From assembly GCA_012719135.1 (NCBI GenBank), contig JAAYAW010000066.1, positions 1-64,000 on the forward strand: 64,000 bases of DNA, in the 5' to 3' direction. Of this stretch, positions 45,267-54,706 are shown piece after piece. This DNA comes from Chloroflexota bacterium (lineage in GTDB: Bacteria > Chloroflexota > Anaerolineae > UBA1429). The first letter of the stretch is position 1. Every line of letters starts with the position of its first letter. Under the pieces are notes generated by a model. The model was not told where the DNA came from. It saw nothing but the letters and a program-made list of their open reading frames with translations, and searched no databases. The translations under genes and the position numbers were made by a program.

Positions 45267-45785
45267 ATGATGCAGTCGGGACTGGTTGAGTTGCCGGTGA
45301 TGCCCGGTTCCATCGAGGAGTTCCTCAGAATGCAGGAGGAACTGGCCAGAACGCCGGAGGGTGGCGCCGCCGTACTGGTCATGGCGCTGCTGCTGTATCG
45401 CGATAACCCTGATTTCGGCGCCGCTTGCGTGGCTGCCAGCGTGGATCGATCGCGCGTGACGACGGACGGCTCCCTGCGCCGCGGTGATGCGCGGCGTATC
45501 GCAGAGCAGTTCGCGGCAAACCCGGGTATCCCGGCCGCCTACATCGAGGGCACAACCCCTGGCGAGGGCTATGCGCTGCCGGCGCTGCCATGGCGGCTTG
45601 AGATGAGCACAAACCCCTACTCCGGAGATCCCGGGGGGGACGAGACAAAGCTCTTTCTGTCTTGCTCCGGCGCCGATTCGCCGCGTCCGGTGAGCTTGAG
45701 GAAGGATGCTCGTGGTCTCTGGCGCGCTTACGAGTGGAGCAGTCTGCTGATGGGGATTCGGCCGGCCGGGCGGCGAGAGGGGTGA
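45267..45785 (+). CDS. Conserved hypothetical protein (DUF6935-like)
   Basis: 172 residues, cytoplasmic, no signal peptide or membrane segment. It opens PVMPGSIEEFLRMQEELARTPEGGAAVLVMALLLYRDNPDFG, which recalls the DUF6935 family; the assignment is from memory and weak. It starts 12 bases after recF with SD GGAGG, so it is likely co-transcribed. Function is unknown. Confidence 0.6.
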   Translation: MMQSGLVELPVMPGSIEEFLRMQEELARTPEGGAAVLVMALLLYRDNPDFGAACVAASVDRSRVTTDGSLRRGDARRIAEQFAANPGIPAAYIEGTTPGEGYALPALPWRLEMSTNPYSGDPGGDETKLFLSCSGADSPRPVSLRKDARGLWRAYEWSSLLMGIRPAGRREG

Positions 45786-45788
45786 GAC

Positions 45789-46550
45789 CTAATCACCAGT
45801 GAGCGGTCGCTTGGCGGGAATTCCTGTCCGCCGGGGATATCGATCTGGTGTGGGCGCTACTTTGTCTATTATCACGAGGCTGTGCTCGGGCAAGAGATCG
45901 GGGACGGGCACAGCCTTGATGGCCATGAGTTTGCCGCCGAGGATGCCGGTCGCTCTCGCGGCGGCCTCGGCCTCCTGAACTGCATCCTCGCCTTTGGGGG
46001 CGATGAAGCGCCCTCCAATACGGCAAAACGGCAGGCAGTATTCCACCAGCGTGCTCAGCGGTGCGACGGCACGGGCGACCACGATATCGTAGCTCTCTCG
46101 GTGGGCGGAATCATGTGCCAGCTCCTCGGCGCGTCCCTGCACAATCTCCACCTCAAGCCCGAGTCGGCGAGCGATGTGCCCCAGATAGTTCACCTTCTTG
46201 CCGATCGATTCGAGCAATGTGAGCCTGAGATCCGGAACCAGGATCTTGAGCGGGAGCCCTGGGAAGCCTGCTCCCGTGCCGACGTCCAGGCATCGCAAGG
46301 CATGGCCCGATCGCTGAACCGGCACTGCGTCGGGTATGGTGTTGGGGGCGACCCCGGAGGGAAAGGCGAGCAGGCACGTCAGCGAATCCAGCAAGTGCCG
46401 CGTCTGCACCTCCTGGTATCCCGTGATGGCCGTAAGGTTCAACTGCTCGTTGCAGCGGCAGAGCTCCTCGTAAAGCGTCTGAAAGCTGGCGAGGTGCAGT
46501 GCGCTGAGTTGAAGGCCCAGGCGCGCGGCTCCCTCTCGAAGTGTCTCCAT
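45789..46550 (-). CDS. rsmG: 16S rRNA (guanine-527-N7) methyltransferase
   Basis: 253 residues from the ATG at 46550 (a TTG at 46580 is possible and would overlap the FAD oxidase stop). The GidB/RsmG pattern is LNLTAITGYQEVQTRHLLDSLTCL, DVGTGAGFPGLPLKIL and VARAVAPLSTLVEYCLP. It methylates G527 of 16S rRNA. It is convergent with the recF operon, and rsmG is often found near the origin. Confidence 0.92.
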   Translation of the reverse strand: METLREGAARLGLQLSALHLASFQTLYEELCRCNEQLNLTAITGYQEVQTRHLLDSLTCLLAFPSGVAPNTIPDAVPVQRSGHALRCLDVGTGAGFPGLPLKILVPDLRLTLLESIGKKVNYLGHIARRLGLEVEIVQGRAEELAHDSAHRESYDIVVARAVAPLSTLVEYCLPFCRIGGRFIAPKGEDAVQEAEAAARATGILGGKLMAIKAVPVPDLLPEHSLVIIDKVAPTPDRYPRRTGIPAKRPLTGD

Positions 46551-46572
46551 GCCGCTGTCCACCCGTTTCTGC

Positions 46573-47952
46573 TCAGGCAAAGATCTTGCCGGGGTTCATG
46601 ATGCCTCGAGGATCAAAGACGCTCTTGATGGCGCGCATCATCTCCACTGCCGGCCCGTGCTCTTCCTCCAGGTAGATCTTTTTCGCCAGCCCAACGCCGT
46701 GTTCTCCGGCGATGGTGCCCCCCAGCGCCAGCGCGCGCCTCACGATCAGATCGGTCGCATGGCTGCCGAGCCGCGCCATTTCTGCGTCATCCCGCGCGAT
46801 GATCGTCTCCGTGTGCAGGTTGCCATCGCCAGCGTGTCCGAATACATAGATGCGCAGGCCCGTCTCTCGCGCTACCTGGTGTGCGTACTCGACCATTTCC
46901 CCAAAGTGCGAGATCGGCAGGCAAACGTCGCCAGAGATCAGGATCTCACCAGCGTGCGACAGCTTGATTGAGTTGCGTGCCTCGCGCCGAGCGGCCCACA
47001 GGACGGCACGCTGCTCAGGCGTATCGGCCAGCTCAAAGCTGGCACAATGGTTGTCGGTGCAGATCTCGCGCATGTAGGCCGCCTGGTCCTCCACCCCCAG
47101 CTTGGGGCCGTGGAACTCGATGAACAGCGTCGGAGTCTCTCGCAACGAAAGGCCCTGTTGTTCATTCGTGACACGCACCGTTCCGCTATCGAGCAGTTCG
47201 ATCGCGGCCACATCGAGCCCGTACCGCACGGCGTCATAGACCGCCGCGGTGGCGTCGTTGAGGGTCTCGAATACGGCTACGGCTGAAGAGACTTGCTCCG
47301 GCAATCCCATCAAGCGCAGAGTGATCTCGGTGATCACCCCGAGAGTGCCCTCGGAGCCGATAAAGAGGCCCACAAGGTCATAGCCACTGGTGCTCTTCTT
47401 GGCGCGGCTGCCCACATCCATGATCCGCCCATCGGGCAGCACGACCTTGAGCTTCATGACATAGTTGCGCGTTACACCATACTTGACAGCGTGCATGCCG
47501 CTGGAGTTGTTGGAGACCATCCCTCCCAGGGTAGCCACGTCCGCTGAGCCCGGAGCCGGTGGGAAAAAGAGTCCCAGTCTCCGCAGATGCGCATTGAGGT
47601 CGTCATAGACGATCCCCGGCTGTACCGTTGCCTGTAGATCATCCTCATTGACCTCGATGATCTCTTTGAGACGGTACATGGCCAGGATGATGCCGCCGCA
47701 TACAGGCACGGGATTCCCTTCCAGGCTGGAACCGCCACTCCAGGGGACCACCGGAATCTCGTTCTCATACGCGTAGCGAAGAATGGCCGCGATCTCCTGC
47801 GTGTTCGCTGGCCAGACGATGGCATCCGGCAGGCTGGGCTCTACGCAGGACTCATCGATCGAATGCGCCTCCAGGTCGACGGGGCGTGCCGATACGTTGC
47901 TCGCCCCCACGATGCTGGCTAGCGCTTCCAGGTCGACGTTGTATCTCACCAC
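46573..47952 (-). CDS. FAD-binding oxidase, glycolate/D-lactate dehydrogenase type
   Basis: 459 residues. The PCMH-type FAD domain has VVPWSGGSSLEGNPVPV and GGMVSNNSSGMHAVKYG. The C-terminal cap ends with HAGDGNLHT and the final NPGKI, as in GlcD and D-lactate dehydrogenases. It probably oxidises a 2-hydroxy acid; no GlcE or GlcF partner is adjacent. It is 21 bases downstream of ftsK on the same strand. Confidence 0.88.
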   Translation of the reverse strand: MVRYNVDLEALASIVGASNVSARPVDLEAHSIDESCVEPSLPDAIVWPANTQEIAAILRYAYENEIPVVPWSGGSSLEGNPVPVCGGIILAMYRLKEIIEVNEDDLQATVQPGIVYDDLNAHLRRLGLFFPPAPGSADVATLGGMVSNNSSGMHAVKYGVTRNYVMKLKVVLPDGRIMDVGSRAKKSTSGYDLVGLFIGSEGTLGVITEITLRLMGLPEQVSSAVAVFETLNDATAAVYDAVRYGLDVAAIELLDSGTVRVTNEQQGLSLRETPTLFIEFHGPKLGVEDQAAYMREICTDNHCASFELADTPEQRAVLWAARREARNSIKLSHAGEILISGDVCLPISHFGEMVEYAHQVARETGLRIYVFGHAGDGNLHTETIIARDDAEMARLGSHATDLIVRRALALGGTIAGEHGVGLAKKIYLEEEHGPAVEMMRAIKSVFDPRGIMNPGKIFA

Positions 47953-47973
47953 GGGCCTCCGATCTGTCAGGCA

Positions 47974-50436
47974 CTACTCATAGTCGTCATCTTCGACTGC
48001 ATCGCCATTCCCACTCTCGGCGCCGGTCGCTCGGACCTGGCGCGCCTTGCTGGTGCCCGTTGGCGGACCGATGATGCCCTGCTCTTCGAGAGTGTCGATC
48101 ATGCGTGCGGCGCGTGAATAGCCGATGCGCAGGCTGCGCTGGAGAAAGGACACCGAAGCCTTTCCGTGCCGGATCACCAGGTCCGTAGCCTCGCTCAGCA
48201 GTGGATCACTGTTATCATCGGTATCCAGCGTTTCCTCAATATTCATATTGGGCATACTCGGCCATAGCGGTTTTTGTACGGTTTTGCCCGGATCAACCGG
48301 CTCTGCTTCTCGGTGTGTCTCCGGCTGAGTGTTCTGGGATTTCCAGAAGGAGATGATCCGCTCCAACTCACCGTCAGATACGTAACAACCCTGTATGCGG
48401 GCGAGTTTGGGCGAGTCCGGGGCCATGTACAGCGCGTCGCCCGAACCCAGCAACTTGTCTGCCCCGGGTGTATCGAGGATCACGCGTGAATCGACCTGAG
48501 AGGAGACCAGAAAGCTGAGGCGCGCGGGAAAGTTTGCCTTGATCAGGCCGGTAACCACATCCACGGAGGGGCGCTGAGTGGCGATCACCAGGTGGATCCC
48601 CGTCGCTCGCGAGAGCTGGGCGATGCGGCAGATGTGCCGCTCCACTTCGTCGGGGGCCACCATCATCAGATCGGCCAGTTCATCGATGAACATGACGATG
48701 TTGGGCAGGTGAGGGGATCCGCGGGCGATCATCTTCTTGTTATAGCTCTCCAGATTCCTCGCGCCCGCATCGGAAAAGAGCTGGTAGCGGCGGTCCATTT
48801 CGGCAGCGAGCCACTTGAGTACGCCGACCACCCGGCCCGCCTCAACCACCACCGGAGTGATGAGGTGCGGGATGCCGTTGTAGTTGGAGAGTTCCACCCG
48901 TTTGGGATCGACCATCAGCAGCCTGAGATCCTCCGGCGTGTTCCGGCACAGCAGACAGGCGATGATGGCGTTGATGCAGACGCTCTTGCCCGATCCGGTG
49001 GCCCCCGCAATGAGCAGATGGGGCAGAGAGGCCAGATCGTCCACTACCGGCAAGCCGGACACATCACGGCCAAAGGCTGCCATCAGCGAGCGCTGTCCCT
49101 GGCGACGGAACTCGTCGGATTCCATCACGCTTCTCAGGCCAACCATGGCGGTCTCTTTGTTCGGCACTTCGATGCCGACGATGCCCTTCCCCGGCACCGG
49201 GGCCTCAATACGAATGGGGGAAGCGGCCAGGGCAAGGGCAATATCGTTGCTCAGGGAGGCGATCTTGGCCACCTGAACCTTCATGCGTTTGACCTTCCCC
49301 TTGCGGTCCTGTCTCTCGACGTAGCCGGGCTCGAGCCCAAACTGCGTTACGACGGGACCAGGGTTGACCTCAACCACCGCCACCGGCACGCCGAGGCTGA
49401 GCAGGGTTTCCTCGATGATCCGCGTTTTCTCGCGGATGTCCCTGAGGCTCATGGGGGATTCGTCGTCCAGAGCGAGTATGTCCTCTACAGGGGGTAGCGC
49501 CCACCGGCGTGCTTCATAGGTCGATACGTCCGGCACGTCGGCGATCTCCTGAGGTGTTGGTCTGGACGCGGCCGGCGAAGGAACTGAAGCGGGCTCTCCT
49601 TTGGTCATCGATTCTCGGCCGGATGGTTCGGCCTGGGCTGACGCGCTGCCCACAGGTGAGGAAACGGCAGTCTGGACGGGTGTTACGACTTGCGCCGATG
49701 CCTTCGCCTGAGTTCTGTTGCGCACGCGGATGACAGGGGCTGTTCTCGGCGTCTCCGACGGCGAGGGACTCGTCTGCCCCGTGCCTGCGACCGCTGACAG
49801 CCATCCCCAGATGCGTTTCCCAAGAGAGACGCTATCGCGCACGATCTCCTCGAGCGAGAGATCCAGCGTCACGGTCAGAGCGAGGGTCAGGATCAGCACA
49901 AAGACGACCAACGCACCGGACCAGCCGAAGGCCACTTGCAGAGCGGAGCTGATCGCTGCGCCCAGCAGGCCGCCGCGGCTGGCCTCGGCCAGGTCCGTGC
50001 TCGAAGGGATCGATAGATGGTGGGCCAGGCCCAGCAGCGTCACCAGCATCAGGAGGCCGCCAGCGAGTCGCTTCCATGGAAGCGCGAGTGGTTCGCCGCT
50101 CAGCCTCGTGAGCAACCACAAGGAAGGAATCACGAGCACCAGCGGGACGGCAAAGCGACCCCATCCGAGCGCCCGTGTGAGCAGCGTGACCCACCACTCA
50201 CCAAATGCGCCCCGGCCCTCATCGAGTACGCTCAAGAGCGTGATCAGGGCAACTCCCAGCAGCATGACGCCTGCGCCATAGGCGACCTGTGCCGCGCTGA
50301 TGTGTATGCCGGCGCGCCCAGTCCGCCGCTTGTTGCGTGCCGGAGTCGTCTTCGCCGTGCGCCTGGAGGCAGGGGCTCCACTGCGCCCTCGGGTGCTGGT
50401 TCTTCTGGTGGTCCGGGTCGGGGCTCGCTTGGTCAT
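47974..50436 (-). CDS. ftsK: DNA translocase FtsK/SpoIIIE
   Basis: 820 residues from the ATG (a GTG two codons earlier is also possible). A basic N-terminus precedes four membrane helices (about 50-190). A linker rich in Pro, Ser and Thr follows, then the motor with Walker A AGATGSGKSV, Walker B VMFIDELADLMM and IATQRPSVDVVTGLIKANFPARLSF. The winged-helix gamma domain is at the end (VSFLQRSLRIGYSRAARMIDTLEEQGIIG) and should recognise KOPS. It pumps chromosome ends at the division septum. Extended -10 TATAAT lies upstream. Confidence 0.93.
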   Translation of the reverse strand: MTKRAPTRTTRRTSTRGRSGAPASRRTAKTTPARNKRRTGRAGIHISAAQVAYGAGVMLLGVALITLLSVLDEGRGAFGEWWVTLLTRALGWGRFAVPLVLVIPSLWLLTRLSGEPLALPWKRLAGGLLMLVTLLGLAHHLSIPSSTDLAEASRGGLLGAAISSALQVAFGWSGALVVFVLILTLALTVTLDLSLEEIVRDSVSLGKRIWGWLSAVAGTGQTSPSPSETPRTAPVIRVRNRTQAKASAQVVTPVQTAVSSPVGSASAQAEPSGRESMTKGEPASVPSPAASRPTPQEIADVPDVSTYEARRWALPPVEDILALDDESPMSLRDIREKTRIIEETLLSLGVPVAVVEVNPGPVVTQFGLEPGYVERQDRKGKVKRMKVQVAKIASLSNDIALALAASPIRIEAPVPGKGIVGIEVPNKETAMVGLRSVMESDEFRRQGQRSLMAAFGRDVSGLPVVDDLASLPHLLIAGATGSGKSVCINAIIACLLCRNTPEDLRLLMVDPKRVELSNYNGIPHLITPVVVEAGRVVGVLKWLAAEMDRRYQLFSDAGARNLESYNKKMIARGSPHLPNIVMFIDELADLMMVAPDEVERHICRIAQLSRATGIHLVIATQRPSVDVVTGLIKANFPARLSFLVSSQVDSRVILDTPGADKLLGSGDALYMAPDSPKLARIQGCYVSDGELERIISFWKSQNTQPETHREAEPVDPGKTVQKPLWPSMPNMNIEETLDTDDNSDPLLSEATDLVIRHGKASVSFLQRSLRIGYSRAARMIDTLEEQGIIGPPTGTSKARQVRATGAESGNGDAVEDDDYE

Positions 50437-50487
50437 GTCCACCTGTTTCGAGCATGCGCGCCAGGGCCTGTGCCACTGGACGGGCGC

Positions 50488-50493
50488 ATTATA
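50488..50493 (-). promoter_or_regulatory. Extended -10 element of ftsK
   Basis: TATAAT preceded by TGC on the minus strand, in the 66-base gap between the RNase J and ftsK genes. No good -35, which extended -10 promoters do not need. Confidence 0.55.
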
Positions 50494-50508
50494 GCATACC
50501 TGGCTGCG

Positions 50509-52152
50509 TCACACTTTGAGCAGAATGGGTATCACGATCGGCCGCCGACCCGTCTCCGCCAGCGCCAGACGCCGGAGCGCGGCGTCGATCCGTTGCAGCA
50601 TCTCGTTCCGGTTGCCTCCTCGGGCAACGATCTGGGTGATCTCCGTCTTGATCCTCTCCCCGATTCCGTCGGTCTCAGCCTGGTACATAAAGCCGCGGCT
50701 CTCAATGTGCGGGTCTCCAACGATGCTGTTGCTGTACTTGTCCAGTACAACCGTGGCAATCAGCACGCCGTTACTGGCCATGGCCGAGCGCTCCACCTGG
50801 ATGCCCTGTTCCATCTCGGCAACCGCGCTGCCATCCACATAGTATAGTCCTTCGCTGACCCGCCCGGCTCGCCGCGGCCCGCTCTCGTCGATCTGCAGAA
50901 CGTCTCCGGATTCGATCACGAACACGTTTTCGCGGGGCACGCCACACTGCTCGGCAAGCCGACTGTGCCATACCAGGTGCCGGTACTCGCCGTGGATGGG
51001 CACAAAGTAGCGCGGACGAACCAGGTTGATCAGCATCTTCTGCTCTTCTTGGCTGGCGTGCCCGGACACGTGCACGTCGAGTACTTCGTCGTAATAGACC
51101 GTTGCGCCCAGCCGGAATAGCGAATCCAGGGTTCGGTTGATCATCTCCTCGTTCCCCGGTATGGGCGAGGCAGATACCACGATCGTGTCGCCGGGACCGA
51201 TCGTTACGGTGGGAAAGTCGTCCTTGCTCATCCGGACCAACGCCGATGTCGGTTCTCCCTGTGATCCCGTACACAGGACTGTGACCCGGGCCGGGTCCAC
51301 ATCATCGACACGTTCCGGTGCGAGAAGCTCATCGTCGTCGACGTGCAAATATCCCAGGCTGCGAGCGACGCGAACGTTCCGGATCATGCTCCGGCCGACG
51401 ATGGCGATCTGTCGACCATATCGCACCGAGGCGTCGATCACCTGCTGAAGCCGCGAGATGTTGGATGCGAACGATGCCACGATCACGCGGCCCTCTGCCT
51501 CACCGATGACGCGTGCCAGCGTCTGTCCCAGAACGCTCTCGGAAGGCGTATAGCCGGCCTGCTCTGCGTTGGTGCTGTCCGAGAGCAGCATCAGGACGCC
51601 CTCGGCTCCCAGCGTTGCCAGGCGAGCAAAGTCCGTTCGGCGCCCATCCGCTGGGCTGTGGTCGAACTTAAAGTCGCCCGAGTGCACGACAACGCCCAAC
51701 GGTGTGTGAATCGCCAGCCCTATGCAGTCGGGAATACTGTGGCTCACATGAAAGCACTCGACAATAAAGGCCCCCACTGCGATCTGATCTCCGGAGGCGA
51801 CCGTGTGCATATCCGCTGTGCGTACCTGGGCGTCGGGCAGTTTCGCCTCGATCAAACCCCTGGTCAGCGCCGTCGCGTAGACGGGCGCCTGCACCCTCTC
51901 CAGCAGGTAAGGCAGGGCTCCAATGTGATCCTCATGCCCGTGGGTGATGATGATGCCGCGGACGCGATCGCTCCGCTGGAAGACATAGGACATGTCCGGG
52001 AGGACGACGTCGATCCCGAGCATGTCGTTCTCAGGGAACATCAGGCCGGCATCGACGATCATGAGGTCATCGTCGTACTCGAACACGAGCATGTTGCGGC
52101 CGATCTCTCCCAGGCCGCCCAGGGCAATGATGTGCAGGCGAGAGTTGTTCAC
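50509..52152 (-). CDS. rnj: Ribonuclease J
   Basis: 547 residues. The metallo-beta-lactamase/beta-CASP motif HGHEDHIG (H71, H73, D75, H76), followed by SHSIPDCIGLAI, HSGDFKFDHSP, the beta-CASP segment and HVSGHASQEEQ. RNase J cleaves RNA by 5' exo- and endonuclease activity. The start is a GTG after the UDG gene, with only a weak SD. Length is typical. Confidence 0.93.
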   Translation of the reverse strand: MNNSRLHIIALGGLGEIGRNMLVFEYDDDLMIVDAGLMFPENDMLGIDVVLPDMSYVFQRSDRVRGIIITHGHEDHIGALPYLLERVQAPVYATALTRGLIEAKLPDAQVRTADMHTVASGDQIAVGAFIVECFHVSHSIPDCIGLAIHTPLGVVVHSGDFKFDHSPADGRRTDFARLATLGAEGVLMLLSDSTNAEQAGYTPSESVLGQTLARVIGEAEGRVIVASFASNISRLQQVIDASVRYGRQIAIVGRSMIRNVRVARSLGYLHVDDDELLAPERVDDVDPARVTVLCTGSQGEPTSALVRMSKDDFPTVTIGPGDTIVVSASPIPGNEEMINRTLDSLFRLGATVYYDEVLDVHVSGHASQEEQKMLINLVRPRYFVPIHGEYRHLVWHSRLAEQCGVPRENVFVIESGDVLQIDESGPRRAGRVSEGLYYVDGSAVAEMEQGIQVERSAMASNGVLIATVVLDKYSNSIVGDPHIESRGFMYQAETDGIGERIKTEITQIVARGGNRNEMLQRIDAALRRLALAETGRRPIVIPILLKV

Positions 52153-52163
52153 TGGCTGTCCAC

Positions 52164-52769
52164 CTAGAACAAGGTGAGCTGTGCCGGAGGCACAGGCGGC
52201 TTGGGGCCGGGCTCGCTATCCTGGAGGCTGGAAAGGATCTCTGGAATGCGGCGCATGTCCTGCTCCAGGAACGTGCGGTAACTGGGCTGGTGGAGCGCGG
52301 CCGCAGGGTGGAACATCGGGTAATACAGGATGTCGCCTACGCGCTTGGTTTGCCCATGGACCTTGGTGATAGAGACGCCTCGAAAGGCCAGCTGCATGGA
52401 AAAGCGTCCCAGCGTCACGATCATCTGAGGCCGGAGGAGTTCGATCTGGGCATCCAAGTATCCCCGGCAGGACTCGATCTCGTCGGGTTGCGGGTCCCTG
52501 TTGTCTGGCGGCCTGCACTTGACCACATTGGTGACAAACACCTGCTCCCGGCTCATATTGATGCTTGCCAGGAGCGTGTCCAGCAGGTTGCCCGCTGCGC
52601 CCACAAAGGGGATGCCTTGTTGGTCTTCGTGAAACCCGGGAGCCTCGCCGATGAGCATGATCCTTACTGTGTCTGATCCGCTACCGGGGACCGCATGGGT
52701 CCGTGTCCGCGACAGCCGGCAACGGCTGCACTGGCGAATCTGCGTGGCAAGCGAATCGAGCTCATACAT
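52164..52769 (-). CDS. Family 4 (iron-sulfur) uracil-DNA glycosylase
   Basis: 201 residues. The four Fe-S cysteines are C14, C17, C85 and C101 (CSRCRL, NVVKCRPP, ESCRGYL). The active-site motifs are GEAPGFHEDQQGIPFVG and the late HPAA. UDG family 4 enzymes remove uracil from DNA and are typical of thermophiles and of bacteria lacking family 1 Ung. It sits 11 bases upstream of the RNase J gene. Confidence 0.92.
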   Translation of the reverse strand: MYELDSLATQIRQCSRCRLSRTRTHAVPGSGSDTVRIMLIGEAPGFHEDQQGIPFVGAAGNLLDTLLASINMSREQVFVTNVVKCRPPDNRDPQPDEIESCRGYLDAQIELLRPQMIVTLGRFSMQLAFRGVSITKVHGQTKRVGDILYYPMFHPAAALHQPSYRTFLEQDMRRIPEILSSLQDSEPGPKPPVPPAQLTLF

Positions 52770-52903
52770 CGGCGGGCCTCCAGCGGGGGGGGATCGGTCA
52801 CAACACGGAAAGGTTACCCATGGCGCGCATTATACAGTGGCCGGGGGCACGCGTCTAGGCCCGCTGTCGGTCGCCGTCTGGGTCTCGTGCGGAGGAGCGC
52901 ATC

Positions 52904-52932
52904 TTGATGATGCGTCCGTGCGAGCCTACAAT
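52904..52932 (+). promoter_or_regulatory. Promoter of the inositol-phosphatase-like gene
   Basis: TTGATG, a 17-nt spacer and TACAAT, 30 bases before the TTG start. Confidence 0.65.
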
Positions 52933-52962
52933 CGTCAACAATTGAGTTGGGAGGAGGCACCC

Positions 52963-53727
52963 TTGATCGAACTGGCAAAGCGTGCGGCACGGTGTGCGGC
53001 TCAGATCTTGATGGATATGTACCAGCAGCCGATGGAAGTGCGCGTCAAAGGCGAGCGGGACATCGTGACTGCGGCGGACGTGGCGGCGGAGGCGGCGGTG
53101 ATGCAGGAGATCCTGGCGGGCTGCCCGGATGCCTGGATCATCTCCGAAGAGACGCACAGCAGGCGCATGTCCGATGCCGACCGCCCGACCTGGTACATTG
53201 ACCCTCTGGACGGCACCACGAACTATGCCAGAGGATACCCCAGCTTTAGTGTATCGATCGCCATGGCGCAGCGCGGAAACCTGATCTGTGGCGCCGTGTA
53301 TGATCCGTTGCAGAACCATCTCTTTTGGGCCGAGAGGGGTAAGGGGGCCTGGCTGAACGACGCACCACTCCGCGTCAGCGAGCGAAGCGTGCTGCTGGAG
53401 AGCATTCTCCTGCTGGATTGGCCCCGCGATCAGCAGATTCGCCAGAAGAGCGCTCAGGCGCTTGCCGCTCTTGTGCCGCTGACGGAAGCCGTCCGCTCCA
53501 CCGGCTCCGCCGCGCTTTCACTCTGCTATCTGGCCGCTGGATGGGCAGACCTCTACTTCCAGTACACCCTCAAGCCGTGGGACGTCGCCGCGGGCGCACT
53601 GATCATCGAAGAGGCCGGGGGGCACCTTTCCGGCATCGATGGCCGCCCCTATGCGCTGGAGCAACCGGACTGGCTGGCCTCCAATGGGCGTTTGCACCGA
53701 GCCGTGCTCGAGACCGGTGCCTTCTAG
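52963..53727 (+). CDS. Inositol monophosphatase family protein
   Basis: 254 residues. Metal site residues appear in SEET (61-64) and YIDPLDGTTNYARG (D80, D83), and the late WDVAAGALIIEEAGG. The family hydrolyses inositol-1-phosphate, fructose-1,6-bisphosphate or PAP; the exact substrate is uncertain. The start is a TTG with SD GGGAGGAGG, and the promoter above rules out the longer upstream frame. Confidence 0.9.
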   Translation: MIELAKRAARCAAQILMDMYQQPMEVRVKGERDIVTAADVAAEAAVMQEILAGCPDAWIISEETHSRRMSDADRPTWYIDPLDGTTNYARGYPSFSVSIAMAQRGNLICGAVYDPLQNHLFWAERGKGAWLNDAPLRVSERSVLLESILLLDWPRDQQIRQKSAQALAALVPLTEAVRSTGSAALSLCYLAAGWADLYFQYTLKPWDVAAGALIIEEAGGHLSGIDGRPYALEQPDWLASNGRLHRAVLETGAF

Positions 53728-53746
53728 TTCTCAGCGGCTGGACGGC

Positions 53747-53764
53747 GGTCGGATCCTCCCGACC
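53747..53764 (+). terminator. Possible terminator after the inositol-phosphatase-like gene
   Basis: A 6-bp hairpin 20 bases past the stop, without a T run. Nothing else is seen in the 256-base gap to the NUDIX gene. Confidence 0.25.
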
Positions 53765-53983
53765 ACAGGGGCCCTTGAGCACCAACTCTGATGGTGATGT
53801 GTGAGTTCGCGATACGTTGGCTTGCGCCTGGCTGGATACCGAATGCGACTCGATGCCAGCGAGCCGGCTCGCGCGTTCTTTGCCGGCACACTCTCACCCA
53901 ACCGGGCAGGGCGGCTCCTCCGCCTGATTGGGTGTGCAGCCCGCCACTGACGCCGGACAGGCGCCGAATGAGGACCCGATCAT

Positions 53984-54589
53984 TCAGTGGGCAACGCCTT
54001 GGGCATTCTGCGCCGCTTCGCAGTGGCCTGCACTGGCGGCCTCACACGAAGCTGTGCCATCGCCCGCCGCCTCCACCGCACATTCGGCAGAGCGCCAACG
54101 GAACGCCATGTCCCCACCCGGCAGTACTTCATGCAGCCCGTAGAGCACCCCTCGCTCGGCAGCCAGGATCCGCGGCAGCAGGTCCGGCAGATCAGCGACC
54201 ATCTCATCCCAGGGCAGTGCGGATAGGGCGTGCCATTCCAGGCTTCCCTCCGCCCCCGGATGCGCCTCCGGGCCAGGTACGTGCCCGAGGAACACAAAGA
54301 GGAGAACCCCCGGATTGCCATCTCTTCCGGAGACATGAACCAGCGCGCGCAACGAAAGCACGTCAGGAACCAACCCAGCCTCTTCCTGAATCTCACGGAG
54401 CGCCCCGGAGAGCGGATCTTCGCCGGGTTCTAGGTGTCCCCCCAACCCGTTGAGGAGGTTGGGCCACAGTCGTTTGTCCGGAGCGCCGCGTAGCAGTAGG
54501 AGGCGATCGCCGTTCTGCACAAAGACCAGCGTTCTGGGCACCACCGTATAGCGAGCGTTGTCGGTTGTTCCCTGCTCCTCAAACCGCAT
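53984..54589 (-). CDS. NUDIX hydrolase (MutT-like)
   Basis: 201 residues. The NUDIX box GGHLEPGEDPLSGALREIQEEAGL fits Gx5Ex7REUxEExGU, preceded by a typical MutT start (RTLVFVQNGDRLLLLRG). The nucleotide substrate is uncertain. The last 40 residues are Ala-rich and unrelated to the fold. Start ATG 54589 has the SD GGAG; the longer frame is over the next gene's promoter. It is divergent from the DUF3048 gene. Confidence 0.87.
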   Translation of the reverse strand: MRFEEQGTTDNARYTVVPRTLVFVQNGDRLLLLRGAPDKRLWPNLLNGLGGHLEPGEDPLSGALREIQEEAGLVPDVLSLRALVHVSGRDGNPGVLLFVFLGHVPGPEAHPGAEGSLEWHALSALPWDEMVADLPDLLPRILAAERGVLYGLHEVLPGGDMAFRWRSAECAVEAAGDGTASCEAASAGHCEAAQNAQGVAH

Positions 54590-54611
54590 TGAGCATCTCC
54601 TTCGCGGACAG

Positions 54612-54639
54612 TTGGACTCGTCCGCTTCTATGCTATAAT
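54612..54639 (+). promoter_or_regulatory. Promoter of the DUF3048 lipoprotein gene
   Basis: TTGGAC, a 16-nt spacer with an upstream TGC and TATAAT, about 68 bases before the ATG. Confidence 0.65.
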
Positions 54640-54706
54640 GGCTCACGCTCTCGGGCACGCGCGCCATCGAGCTCCTTACAGTGCCGTTCAGGAGGACTAT
54701 AGTAGC